Shown here in pieces: positions 17,107 to 27,012 of a stretch of 64,000 nucleotides of DNA. Within the stretch, counting starts at the first letter, position 1, and each line of letters opens with the position of its first letter. The translations under genes were made by a program, and so were the position numbers. The notes beneath the pieces were generated by a model that did not search any database, was not told where the DNA came from, and saw only the letters and a program-made list of their open reading frames with translations. This DNA comes from Staphylococcus xylosus (GTDB lineage: Bacteria > Bacillota > Bacilli > Staphylococcales > Staphylococcaceae), in contig NZ_MRZO01000002.1 in assembly GCF_002732165.1 (NCBI RefSeq), positions 1 to 64,000 on the forward strand, read 5' to 3'.

Positions 17107-17451
17107 CTAAATTTTTTGAATAGTGGTTTCATTAAATCCAGATGCATATTTAAGACCAAATCCAAAAGACCTATCCATACTTATATGTGCAAACCAGATC
17201 AAAGCTATTTGAAGTAATAATCCCTCGTTAAATATTAAATATAATAAAGCGAATAATATAGGCACTATATATGTGTGCCCAACATTGTACACTTTACTCC
17301 CAATTTCCTTATTGATCATATAACCCACCATAAATATATCTGGTACTAATAAAAATAATAAAAACATCCAAATTGAAAAGCCAAACATTAAATACACAAT
17401 CACCGTTACAAGGAATACAAATATATTTTCTAACTTAATAAAGTTACTCAA
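17107..17451 (-). CDS. DUF4260-type membrane protein
   Basis: The 114-residue protein has three or four membrane helices and the features LENIFVFLVTVIVYLMFG, PDIFMVGYMINKEIGSKVYNVGHTY and WFAHISMDRSFGFGLKY typical of DUF4260. The start is TTG after GGGGATGGG. Biological role unknown. Confidence 0.75.
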   Translation of the reverse strand: MSNFIKLENIFVFLVTVIVYLMFGFSIWMFLLFLLVPDIFMVGYMINKEIGSKVYNVGHTYIVPILFALLYLIFNEGLLLQIALIWFAHISMDRSFGFGLKYASGFNETTIQKI

Positions 17452-17492
17452 ATACCCATCCCCTAATTTATATTATAACTATAGTTGAAACA

Positions 17493-17759
17493 TTACTTTT
17501 CTTTCGCTCCATGTGACTTTTTATCAGACATAGTAAATCCTAATATAAATGCGACCACTCCTAGAATCATCCCTAAAACAAGCAAACCATTTAGTTCATT
17601 GTTATTAAAAAATTGAATTAAATTTAAATTTCCTAAACCATTCCAAATCCTATTTTTTCCAAAATCCCATCCCAAATAATTTAAGAGAAACGCAATTAAA
17701 ACCACACTAATCAGAACAAATAATCCGTCTTTCAATCCACTTATTACACGTCTACTCAT
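17493..17759 (-). CDS. Small membrane protein
   Basis: The 88-residue protein has two helices (residues 11-28 and about 58-76) and a charged tail DKKSHGAKEK. AAAGGGGATTAG precedes the ATG. It probably shares a transcript with the DUF4260 gene 41 bp downstream. Family not recognised. Confidence 0.6.
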   Translation of the reverse strand: MSRRVISGLKDGLFVLISVVLIAFLLNYLGWDFGKNRIWNGLGNLNLIQFFNNNELNGLLVLGMILGVVAFILGFTMSDKKSHGAKEK

Positions 17760-18156
17760 AAATCTAATCCCCTTTCTGTTATATGTAAATCATCACTACT
17801 TAAATTAAAAATTTAAAAACTACATTACAGTGCTTTCCTGTTATGAAACCTAAATACATATAATATACATAAATATTACCTAGGCTATAAATAATGTATT
17901 TAAATAATCTTGGTTTATTTGTTTATATGTAAAAATCATCAAGAAAATAGACAAAACAACTTGGATCACAAGTAGTATCTATTTCATACCGTCTATAATC
18001 CTTTATTCATATATTTTAGATGATGTTTTCATATTATCATATTTTTAAAAACAATATATTGCTCGTAACAAGACTGTTAATCCATATTTATTTTTGCTAA
18101 CCTTACATTAGAAGAAAAAATCTTAAAACTATAACCTAAATTAAGGAGAATTATAA
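17760..18156. other. Divergent intergenic region
   Basis: These 397 AT-rich bases separate two small membrane-protein groups. No gene, clear operator or RNA fold was recognised. Confidence 0.4.
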
Positions 18157-18363
18157 ATGACAAAAGCTATGTATGTACATCACATTATTAACATTGTACT
18201 TATGATTACATTAATCGTCTTTAATAACACAGATGTAGGAGGATTAACTTTATCAATCATATTGGGAATCGTATTTATTACTAATATTGCATTACTAATA
18301 AGAGAAAATAGTAAAAAGGTAAAAAATGAAGGAGTTACTATAGAAGAACATAATAAAAAATAG
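18157..18363 (+). CDS. Small membrane protein
   Basis: The 68-residue protein has two helices and a Lys/Glu-rich tail (RENSKKVKNEGVTIEEHNKK). TAAGGAGAATTATAA provides a good ribosome site. It starts a small rightward operon with the next two genes. Function unknown. Confidence 0.6.
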   Translation: MTKAMYVHHIINIVLMITLIVFNNTDVGGLTLSIILGIVFITNIALLIRENSKKVKNEGVTIEEHNKK

Positions 18364-18390
18364 ATTACTTCTATCTTGGAGAGTGAAATC

Positions 18391-18528
18391 GTGAACTTCA
18401 GTAAATACAAATATGACTATAACTATATACTCATGGCTATACCTTTACTAATTTGTTCAATCTTTGTACCAGCCACTTTTATTGCATTTCTTGTATGCAT
18501 TTTCTGTGGTTTTGAAGAACGACATTAA
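18391..18528 (+). CDS. Very small membrane peptide
   Basis: A 45-residue reading starts at GTG after TTGGAGAGTGAAATC. It has a hydrophilic N-terminus rich in Tyr/Lys and one long hydrophobic span with two Cys (LICSIFVPATFIAFLVCIF), ending GFEERH. It lies 27 bp after the previous gene. Ribosome site and spacing support expression; no family is known to me. Confidence 0.45.
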   Translation: MNFSKYKYDYNYILMAIPLLICSIFVPATFIAFLVCIFCGFEERH

Positions 18529-18647
18529 TAGAGAAATTAAGTAGTAAATTAATACATATTCGCTTCAATTAGTTTAAACCGAACTAAAAATTACAAAATA
18601 GTGAAGATAATTATTAAATCAATGACGACTCACTGGAGGGTATTTTT

Positions 18648-18986
18648 TTGAAGACTTTTGCATTTTTTACTATCATTTTTATATTTAGTGCTTTTTGGAC
18701 ATCTTTGACTATTCGCTACTTGCCTTCCGAAACTACCGGGCATAAAAATAATAAAAGTTCATTTAATACACAGCAACAATCAATGATTATTGAAATTTTT
18801 GCAAGGACTTTTGTATGGTTTGTATATTTCTTACTTTTAAATATAATCATAAAATACTTTGGTTACTGGAATAATGACAATAGCTTGGCAAAAGATTACT
18901 CCGAATTAGTATATCTTTTAGCCATCATTTTGTTGGGCGTTATGAACTATTTTTATGTAAAAAGAAAATATAACTCTAAAGGATAA
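18648..18986 (+). CDS. Membrane protein of unknown function
   Basis: The 112-residue protein starts at TTG after GGAGGG and has three helices: residues 2-22, a second around RTFVWFVYFLLLNIII and a third around LLAIILLGVMNYFYV. The hydrophilic loop contains ETTGHKNNKSS. It may belong to the operon with the two preceding small genes. Confidence 0.6.
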   Translation: MKTFAFFTIIFIFSAFWTSLTIRYLPSETTGHKNNKSSFNTQQQSMIIEIFARTFVWFVYFLLLNIIIKYFGYWNNDNSLAKDYSELVYLLAIILLGVMNYFYVKRKYNSKG

Positions 18987-19014
18987 TGTAGATTATTTTA
19001 TAATCAAAAAGTCC

Positions 19015-19075
19015 ATAAAAACAAAAGCAGTGTAGTTTCGTTTTTTATAACGGTCCTATACTGCTTTTGTAACAA
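19015..19075. terminator. Bidirectional terminator
   Basis: ACAAAAGCAGTGTAG pairs with CTATACTGCTTTTGT between convergent genes, with T runs on both outer sides. Confidence 0.8.
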
Positions 19076-19091
19076 TATTTAATTCGAAAAC

Positions 19092-19655
19092 TTAATTAAC
19101 CTTACGAATTAAAATAGAACATATACCTTTAAATAAAAACAAGCTGCCAATACTTAATAACACAGTAGCTACTAATGTAGAATTTAGGTTTCCTTTCACA
19201 CCAGTTGAAGGTAATTCTATTTTTTCTTCTTGTTGATTTTTTGTTACTTTATTTCTATTTGGTACTTTACTATACTTGCTCTCATCAGGATTCAACAAAC
19301 TATTTTTTGTCTCTCCATCATTTAAAGCACTACTTGGTTTTTCACTTTTTAGCTCATTTGAATCAAATTCATTTTTTACTTTATCTGCATGTTTATTCAG
19401 TATTGTTCCCTCTGATTTGTTATTGTTTATAATTCCGTCTGATTTTGTAGCATCCTGAAATTCCTTAGGTTGCTCTACTTCTGTTATATCTTTATGAGGT
19501 GTCACATTTGCAGGCGTAAAACTACCATCCTTATGTAATATACTGTGATCTAATACTTCTGCCTGTGTTTCTGGAATATTCGATAGAGTTACTAATGATA
19601 TTAAAAATGTTGATAACACGCTATTAAATACTACTTTTATAAAAGTCTTCCCCAT
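19092..19655 (-). CDS. Small LPXTG cell-wall-anchored protein
   Basis: The 187-residue protein has a signal peptide (about residues 1-33, ending TQA), a short hydrophilic Asn/Lys/Glu/Asp-rich stalk with no recognisable domain, and a classic sorting signal: LPSTG, a hydrophobic helix and the tail IRKVN. Sortase A should attach it to peptidoglycan. There is no YSIRK motif. ATG 19655 is preferred over 19661 because the latter touches the AAAGGTGG ribosome site. It is unusually short for a staphylococcal surface protein, so it may be a stalk-only protein or a reduced relic of a larger adhesin. Confidence 0.8.
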   Translation of the reverse strand: MGKTFIKVVFNSVLSTFLISLVTLSNIPETQAEVLDHSILHKDGSFTPANVTPHKDITEVEQPKEFQDATKSDGIINNNKSEGTILNKHADKVKNEFDSNELKSEKPSSALNDGETKNSLLNPDESKYSKVPNRNKVTKNQQEEKIELPSTGVKGNLNSTLVATVLLSIGSLFLFKGICSILIRKVN

Positions 19656-20042
19656 TCTCATTCCACCTTTTACAAAATTATGTTTAAATAAAAGTTTAAA
19701 ATAGCTTTATCTATAATTATCTTAAGATAAAATGAGTTGAATGGACATAATATTTTTAAATGAGTAAAATATAGCACTATGTGAGTAAAATTTTATTCAT
19801 AGTTATGCAGATTTATTGCTTTTAATTTTGTCAAAATGAAATTAGCATTGAATTTTTCACATTCCCTCTCGTAAAAGCAGGAAATTTAACACAGAAAAAT
19901 CGTTAATATTATAGCTAAGAAACGACAGATTAAAAAGATTTGTTATTTACAAGTAATTCTCTTTTTCTGATAAAAAACTATTTCAAACCCACAAAAATAA
20001 CCCCTTAAGCCTATGCCTAAGGGGTTTCGTCATTCTATACTA
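19656..20042. other. Gap between the LPXTG gene and guaA
   Basis: These 387 bp are AT-rich promoter sequence for the surface protein and the guaA terminator. No gene is visible. Confidence 0.45.
19992..20026 (-). terminator. guaA operon terminator
   Basis: AACCCCTTAAGC pairs with GCCTAAGGGGTT and is followed on the minus strand by TTATTTTTG. It closes the xpt-pbuX-guaB-guaA operon. Confidence 0.85.
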
Positions 20043-21584
20043 TTATTCCCACTCGATTGTACTTGGTGGTTTAGATGTAATATCATAGACAACGCGGTTA
20101 ACGTGATCTACTTCATTTACGATACGGCTTGAAATCTTTTGTAAGACTTCCCAGTCGATGCGTGCAAAGTCACTTGTCATGCCATCAATTGATGTTACGG
20201 CACGAATACCAACTGTATGGTCATACGTACGGTAATCTCCCATAACACCTACTGATTGGATACCTGGTAACACTGTGAAGTATTGCCAAATCTCACGTTC
20301 AAGACCTTCCTCACGGATAACCTGTCTTAAAATCGCATCTGATTCACGTACAATTTCAAGTTTGTCTTCAGTAATTTCTCCAAGGACACGGATACCTAAA
20401 CCTGGGCCTGGGAATGGTTGTCTCCATACTAAGTGCTCTGGAATACCTAATTCGATACCTAGTTCACGCACTTCATCTTTGAATAGTGTATTGATAGGTT
20501 CAATTAATTGGAATTCCATATCTTCAGGTAAGCCACCCACATTGTGGTGTGATTTAATCGTTTGAGCAGTTTTTGTACCTGACTCGATAACATCTGTATA
20601 AAGTGTACCTTGCGCTAAGAAATCTACACCTTTTAATTTAGATGCTTCATCATCAAAGACATAGATAAACTCATTACCGATGATTTTGCGTTTTTGTTCT
20701 GGGTCCGACACGCCTTGTAGTTTACTCATGAAACGTTCTTGTGCATCAACACGAATAATATTCATATTGAATCCTTCACCGAACTGCTCCATAACCATGT
20801 CGCCTTCACCTTTACGTAATAATCCATGATCTACAAAGATACATGTAAGTTGATCACCAATTGCTTTGTGTAACAATACTGCTACTACAGATGAATCAAC
20901 ACCACCGCTCATAGCACATAACACTCTACGGTCTCCAACTTGATTACGGATTTTTTCAACTTCGATTTCAATGAAGTTCTCCATTGACCATTCGCCTGTA
21001 CATTCACATACGCGACGTACAAAGTTACGTAATAAGTCATTACCATATTCAGTATGACGTACTTCTGGATGGAATTGCACACCGTAAATACGACGTGATT
21101 TATCTTCAATCGCTGCATAATTTGTGCTTGGGCTATCAGCAATAACTTCAAAGCCTTCAGGAATCTCGATAACTTTATCTGAATGACTCATCCAAACGTT
21201 TTGTTCTTCCGGTAAACCGAAGAATAATTCGTCAGTTTTAGCATTGATGATTGCTTTACCATATTCACGTTCATTGGCACGTTCAACTTTTCCGCCTAAT
21301 AATTTAGTCGTCAATTGCATACCATAACAAATACCTAAAATCGGCACTCCTAAATTGTATATTTCTGGATCAATTGTGAACGAATCTTCCTCATAAACTG
21401 AGTTTGGTCCACCCGAAAGGATAATACCTTTAGGGTTCAATTTTTTTATTTCTTCCATACTAATCTCATGGTCGTGTAACTCACTATATACGCCCATTTC
21501 ACGAATACGTCGTGTAATTAACTGATTGTATTGGCTACCAAAGTCTAAAACAAGTATGAGCTCTTGCTCTTTCGCCATTTCCAT
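20043..21584 (-). CDS. guaA: GMP synthase (glutamine-hydrolysing)
   Basis: This 513-residue enzyme converts XMP to GMP. The N-terminal class I glutamine amidotransferase domain has GICYGMQ (nucleophile Cys) and [10 protein letters not shown] (His/Glu). The ATP-pyrophosphatase domain has the loop [12 protein letters not shown]. The C-terminal dimerisation domain ends STIEWE. The length is the usual 513. It is the last gene of the purine-salvage operon, 21 bp after guaB. Confidence 0.98.
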   Translation of the reverse strand: MEMAKEQELILVLDFGSQYNQLITRRIREMGVYSELHDHEISMEEIKKLNPKGIILSGGPNSVYEEDSFTIDPEIYNLGVPILGICYGMQLTTKLLGGKVERANEREYGKAIINAKTDELFFGLPEEQNVWMSHSDKVIEIPEGFEVIADSPSTNYAAIEDKSRRIYGVQFHPEVRHTEYGNDLLRNFVRRVCECTGEWSMENFIEIEVEKIRNQVGDRRVLCAMSGGVDSSVVAVLLHKAIGDQLTCIFVDHGLLRKGEGDMVMEQFGEGFNMNIIRVDAQERFMSKLQGVSDPEQKRKIIGNEFIYVFDDEASKLKGVDFLAQGTLYTDVIESGTKTAQTIKSHHNVGGLPEDMEFQLIEPINTLFKDEVRELGIELGIPEHLVWRQPFPGPGLGIRVLGEITEDKLEIVRESDAILRQVIREEGLEREIWQYFTVLPGIQSVGVMGDYRTYDHTVGIRAVTSIDGMTSDFARIDWEVLQKISSRIVNEVDHVNRVVYDITSKPPSTIEWE

Positions 21585-21605
21585 AACTTTAAATCTCCTT
21601 TTAAC

Positions 21606-23099
<1,494 letters not shown>

Positions 23100-23110
23100 T
23101 TATAGTTCTA

Positions 23111-24379
23111 TTATTTCATAATTTCCGTGTCTTGTTGATGCTTAATGCCATTAAAAAAGAAATTCAAAACAATTGCTGAAATTGCACCTAGTACAATACC
23201 GTTTTGAGTTAACCATGCAAATTGTTCACCTAAGGCGTCAAACGCTTGAGGTACTGCACTTATACCCGTTCCTAGTCCTACAGATACAGCAATAACTAAC
23301 AAATTATTTTGATTCCTAAAATTAATATTACCTAATATACTAACACCATATGCCATGACCATGCCAAACATAGCTATCATCGCTCCACCTAATACTGGCA
23401 GAGGGATCATATTTGCTAATGCACCTAATTTAGGAATACACCCACAAATAACTAGCAATATGACCATACCGTATATCACTTTATTCTTTTTCGCACCTGA
23501 CAATGATACTAAACCTACATTCTGTGAATATGCAGTATAAGGGAATGCATTGAAGATAGAGCCTAAGATGATAGCGATACCTTCTGCTGTATAACCTTTA
23601 CGGAAATCTTTGCGTTCCAATGGTTTACCTGTTATTTCACTTAATGCATGGTATACACCTGTTGATTCTATTAAACTTACTAATGCAACTATAAAGAATA
23701 CGAGTGTCGCCCCGAAGTCAAAGCTAAAAGTTGAAAATCTAAACGGTTGGGGTAACGCAAACCAATGCGCCGTACCAATTTGATTTACATCTACGATTCC
23801 AAGGAATCCGGCTAGTAGCGTCCCCACAATGAGTCCGATAAGTATAGCGATAGATTTTAAAAATCCTACAGTAAAACGCTGTACGAGCAAAATAACAACC
23901 AAAGTAATAACACCTAAGAGGATATTTTTAGGATCCCCGTAGTCTTTAGCACCTTCCCCTCCTGCCAAATAATTCATTGCAACTGGCATTAGGTTAATTC
24001 CAATAATTGTTACCACACTTCCAGTAACAACTGGAGGGAAGAACTTCACCAAATAGGAAAAGAATGGCGCAATGATTACAACTAGAATACCCGACAAGAA
24101 GAGTGAGCCATATAAGTCACCAATACCTTTAGTTTGACCAATTAAAATCATTGGTGCCACAGCAGTAAATGTACAGCCTAATACAATTGGCAAACCAATG
24201 CCTGTACCTTTCCATACTTGCAAGAACGTCGCTACACCGCACATAAAGATGTCCACTGTAACTAAGAAAGCAATTTGTTCAGGTGTGAAGTCTAAACTAG
24301 TTCCTACAATAATAGGTACGAGTATCGCTCCCGCATACATTGCTAATAAATGCTGTAAACTTAAAATGAAGGTTTTCAT
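23111..24379 (-). CDS. pbuX: Xanthine permease
   Basis: The 422-residue NCS2 transporter has about 14 helices and the family motif of NAT/NCS2 proteins around QNVGLVSLSGAKKNKVIYG. It imports xanthine for salvage by the phosphoribosyltransferase encoded just upstream, whose reading frame it overlaps by 4 bp (ATGA). The pairing fixes the substrate prediction. Confidence 0.95.
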   Translation of the reverse strand: MKTFILSLQHLLAMYAGAILVPIIVGTSLDFTPEQIAFLVTVDIFMCGVATFLQVWKGTGIGLPIVLGCTFTAVAPMILIGQTKGIGDLYGSLFLSGILVVIIAPFFSYLVKFFPPVVTGSVVTIIGINLMPVAMNYLAGGEGAKDYGDPKNILLGVITLVVILLVQRFTVGFLKSIAILIGLIVGTLLAGFLGIVDVNQIGTAHWFALPQPFRFSTFSFDFGATLVFFIVALVSLIESTGVYHALSEITGKPLERKDFRKGYTAEGIAIILGSIFNAFPYTAYSQNVGLVSLSGAKKNKVIYGMVILLVICGCIPKLGALANMIPLPVLGGAMIAMFGMVMAYGVSILGNINFRNQNNLLVIAVSVGLGTGISAVPQAFDALGEQFAWLTQNGIVLGAISAIVLNFFFNGIKHQQDTEIMK

Positions 24380-24957
24380 GCTTCTTCGCCAACGAAAGTA
24401 ACTTTATTTCCACTTAGTGAAGCCACTTTACATAATGATGAAACTGTTAAACCAGCTTGTTCCAAACGTTCTCTACCAGGTTGAAAACTTTTTTCTACTA
24501 CAATGCCTATACCAACTGTTGTACCATTGGCTTGTTGCACAATTTCATTTAAACCTAAAGATGCATCTCCATTAGCTAAAAAGTCGTCTACGATAAGCAC
24601 TTTGTCATTTTCATCTAAAAACTCTTTAGATACAATCACCGTACTTGTCGTATTTTTAGTAAAAGAATGTATATCTGCTTGATACACATCTTTTTTTAAT
24701 GTGCTTGGTTTTGCTTTTTTAGCGAAGAGGCATGGCACATCAAAGTGCATAGCTGCCATAATCGCCGGTGCAATACCAGACGCTTCAATCGTTAATATTT
24801 TTGTGATGCCCTTGTCCTTAAACTGCTCGTAAAAAGTTCGCCCTACATCATGCATCAGCTTGGCATCGATTTGATGATTTAAAAAACCATCTACCTTTAA
24901 AATCTTTTCGTCAATGACGACACCATCTGCTTCGACTTTCTGCTTCAACAAATCCAC
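24376..24957 (-). CDS. xpt: Xanthine phosphoribosyltransferase
   Basis: The 193-residue cytoplasmic enzyme converts xanthine and PRPP to XMP. The PRPP-binding motif is VLIVDDFLANGDASLG. Length equals the usual Xpt. The start is GTG after GAGGAGG. It is the first gene of the operon and lies behind a purine riboswitch. Confidence 0.95.
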   Translation of the reverse strand: MDLLKQKVEADGVVIDEKILKVDGFLNHQIDAKLMHDVGRTFYEQFKDKGITKILTIEASGIAPAIMAAMHFDVPCLFAKKAKPSTLKKDVYQADIHSFTKNTTSTVIVSKEFLDENDKVLIVDDFLANGDASLGLNEIVQQANGTTVGIGIVVEKSFQPGRERLEQAGLTVSSLCKVASLSGNKVTFVGEEA

Positions 24958-24982
24958 TCGTAAAAAACCTCCTCATTTTGTG

Positions 24983-25018
24983 TACAAAAAAAACCCTAAA
25001 CTAACTTAGTTTCAGGAT
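24983..25018 (-). terminator. Leader terminator just upstream of xpt
   Basis: On the minus strand CCTGAAACTAA pairs with TTAGTTTAGGG followed by eight T, ending about 25 nt before the xpt ribosome site. It is probably the regulated terminator of the leader. Confidence 0.6.
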
Positions 25019-25220
25019 CTATGAGTGAACGTGCAATACTGTAAGCAGCTATTATCCTAATTTTCAAATGATGTCTAAAGCGCTAAGATTCTACATTCAT
25101 TTCCCTAATTAAATATGTAAAAAATAAGTTTATAACATCGATTAAGAGGAAACGGTTTAAAAAGTATAGTCCGATATGTACAACTTTTTAAATCGCTTTT
25201 AATTGCTAAAGCATTGTATA
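25019..25220 (-). promoter_or_regulatory. Long segment between aptamer and leader terminator
   Basis: About 200 nt separate the purine aptamer from the clear T-run terminator. It contains an AU-rich hairpin (TTTAAAAAGT with ACTTTTTAAA, 25157-25190) that may be the direct expression platform, though it lacks a proper U-tract. The rest is unexplained. Confidence 0.4.
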
Positions 25221-25296
25221 GGTTACCCATAGTCATGTCGTTAATGGCAACATGGTAGAAACTTCTAAAGCCGTATCCTTTAGATTATATGAGTTA
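25221..25296 (-). ncRNA. Purine (guanine-type) riboswitch aptamer
   Basis: Reading leftward, ACTCATATAATC opens the P1 stem. The conserved core AGTTTCTACC follows, and the aptamer closes with GACTATGGGT. The C in GACTATG corresponds to the specificity position that selects guanine/xanthine rather than adenine (which has T there). Binding should lower expression of xpt-pbuX-guaB-guaA. Confidence 0.9.
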
Positions 25297-25353
25297 GATA
25301 AATTATTAACTGATGATAGCAAATTTCGGCACATTTTTCAATATACTTATTGA

Positions 25354-25368
25354 TTGTAAGCGCTTTTC
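25354..25368 (+). promoter_or_regulatory. cre-like site
   Basis: TTGTAAGCGCTTTTC matches the cre consensus except at position 14. It lies between the divergent xpt leader and the general stress gene, so either unit could be under CcpA influence. Confidence 0.35.
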
Positions 25369-25472
25369 GAAGGGTAACTTAGTATATTCACTAACATAAA
25401 GTAAACGGTACCATTTGCGTTAAAATGTTGTTTGCCAGGTGTAAAACTTCGTAATATAATTAAATTGTATTC

Positions 25473-25498
25473 GTTTCGTTATTTAAGTTACTGGGTAA
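25473..25498 (+). promoter_or_regulatory. Sigma-B-like promoter
   Basis: GTTTCG, a 14-bp spacer and GGGTAA resemble the staphylococcal sigma-B consensus GTTTWW-N12-15-GGGWAW. It lies 41 bp upstream of a general stress protein gene. Confidence 0.5.
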
Positions 25499-25539
25499 AC
25501 ACATAATAATTAATAGAACAACGGATGGAGGATCACAAA

Positions 25540-25953
25540 ATGTCAGAATTCACTATTATTCAAAAAAGCGAAGAGTTAATTGATGCAGTCAAAAACAAGA
25601 TTGCAGAAGGTTATAAGGAATCAGAGATTTCTGTTATCAGTAAAACAAAACTTCATATCGACGAGTTGCATGATTCCGAAGTAAATTTAACAGCTACAAG
25701 CGGTTCTTTCAGTGATAAAATGGCCAAAATCTTAACTGGCGAAGACGGTGAAGAGGTTGTCTTAGCCTATTATAAATTGTCAGACGCTGAAATGGAACGC
25801 TATAAGAAAGAAATCTTAGACGGCAACTATCTTGTCGTTGCTACGAAAGATGAATCTTCACATGAAGAAGTAGAAAATGCAAATGCAGCTTATGAAAATG
25901 AAACGGTAGTTCAACATCATTATGCTGAAGAATCTAAAGGACCTAAATCCTAA
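25540..25953 (+). CDS. General stress protein 17M (YflT)-like
   Basis: The 137-residue protein begins MSEFTIIQKSEELIDAVKNKIAEGYKESEISVISK, the pattern of the general stress protein 17M domain; the rest is acidic with a His pair near the end. ATG 25540 is chosen because GGATGGAGGATCACAAA precedes it. A sigma-B-like promoter lies upstream. Function unknown beyond stress association. Confidence 0.75.
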   Translation: MSEFTIIQKSEELIDAVKNKIAEGYKESEISVISKTKLHIDELHDSEVNLTATSGSFSDKMAKILTGEDGEEVVLAYYKLSDAEMERYKKEILDGNYLVVATKDESSHEEVENANAAYENETVVQHHYAEESKGPKS

Positions 25954-26084
25954 ACTCAAATCTCATAAATTTAGAATTTGGGCACTTAATACCATTCACC
26001 AATTATAATATGACATATACCAACATTGGCAGTTATCTAAAATGTACTTGTAACAAACATTTCAAATGACTAATTTATATTGAT

Positions 26085-26140
26085 GGAGCGAACCAAGAAA
26101 ATCAATTGTAACTTTTGATTTCTGTGTCGCTCCCTTTTTA
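26085..26140. terminator. Two-tier hairpin terminator
   Basis: Outer stem GGAGCGA/TCGCTCC; inner stem AGAAAATCAA/TTGATTTCT; then CTTTTTATT. It belongs to the repeated hairpin class discussed in the findings. Confidence 0.8.
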
Positions 26141-26226
26141 TTACCAAGCCATACTTCTACCTATAAATTACATTACAAGTTTTGCTACTATGTTATAATG
26201 AACGCAATAATTTCGGGGGTGTATAT

Positions 26227-26892
26227 ATGCAATTCAAAATTATCACATCAATTGATGATCCCTTCTTCAAATCAGCCATGAATTTGTATGACGCTAAATT
26301 TGATATCGGATTATCTGAATACGAGCCAATATTTAAACAATCACTTAAAAACGAGCATACTAAAGATGATTATATTTTTTTAGTTGGCATCGAGTCAGAC
26401 ACTGTCGTGAGTTTAGCAACTGCGCATTATGAGGCAACAACTAACTCAGCATTTTTAATTTATTTAATTGCTAATGATCAACCAAACCACGATGAGCTAA
26501 TTACTGAAACGCTTGCGCGTATCCAGAAAGAAATCAATATCCTATCGAACCAACTACATGAACACGATGTTAACTTCATCATGTTAGAAGTAGAAAAAGA
26601 ACCTGAAGAAATTTCTGAGGAAGTTATAGCTATTTTGGATAATAGGCGCCAATTTCTATATCAACATGGATTCGAAAAACAATATGACATTAATTATTTA
26701 GCACCAAATCTTGAAGGATATAGCGAAGGTAAACCCATGGATTTATTTATAAAATCTAATATTGAACTAACCAAAGATATTTATGGCCCTAGTATAAAAT
26801 CAAACTATATCCTCAAATATGTCTTTGCTAACAGAATCTCTAGAAATATTATTTATCCATTACTCGAAGAAATGGATTTACGTAAATCATAG
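26227..26892 (+). CDS. Probable GNAT-like acetyltransferase
   Basis: The 221-residue protein begins MQFKIITSIDDPFFKSAMNLYDAKF and contains NSAFLIYLIANDQPNHD and a later hydrophobic strand NFIMLEVEKEP, with RRQFLYQHGFEKQYDINYLAP, typical of the last part of a GNAT fold. The family is common in staphylococci with no known substrate. ATG 26227 follows TCGGGGGTGTAT. The assignment is from fold pattern only. Confidence 0.55.
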   Translation: MQFKIITSIDDPFFKSAMNLYDAKFDIGLSEYEPIFKQSLKNEHTKDDYIFLVGIESDTVVSLATAHYEATTNSAFLIYLIANDQPNHDELITETLARIQKEINILSNQLHEHDVNFIMLEVEKEPEEISEEVIAILDNRRQFLYQHGFEKQYDINYLAPNLEGYSEGKPMDLFIKSNIELTKDIYGPSIKSNYILKYVFANRISRNIIYPLLEEMDLRKS

Positions 26893-27012
26893 GAACCACT
26901 ACTTGAAATCACTATTAAAACAGTTTAAACTAGCATAGAGGTAAGACTGACGTTTCACTAACCGAAGACAAACGTCCGTATACATAATCCATTAATGAAA
27001 GGACTTATTTCT

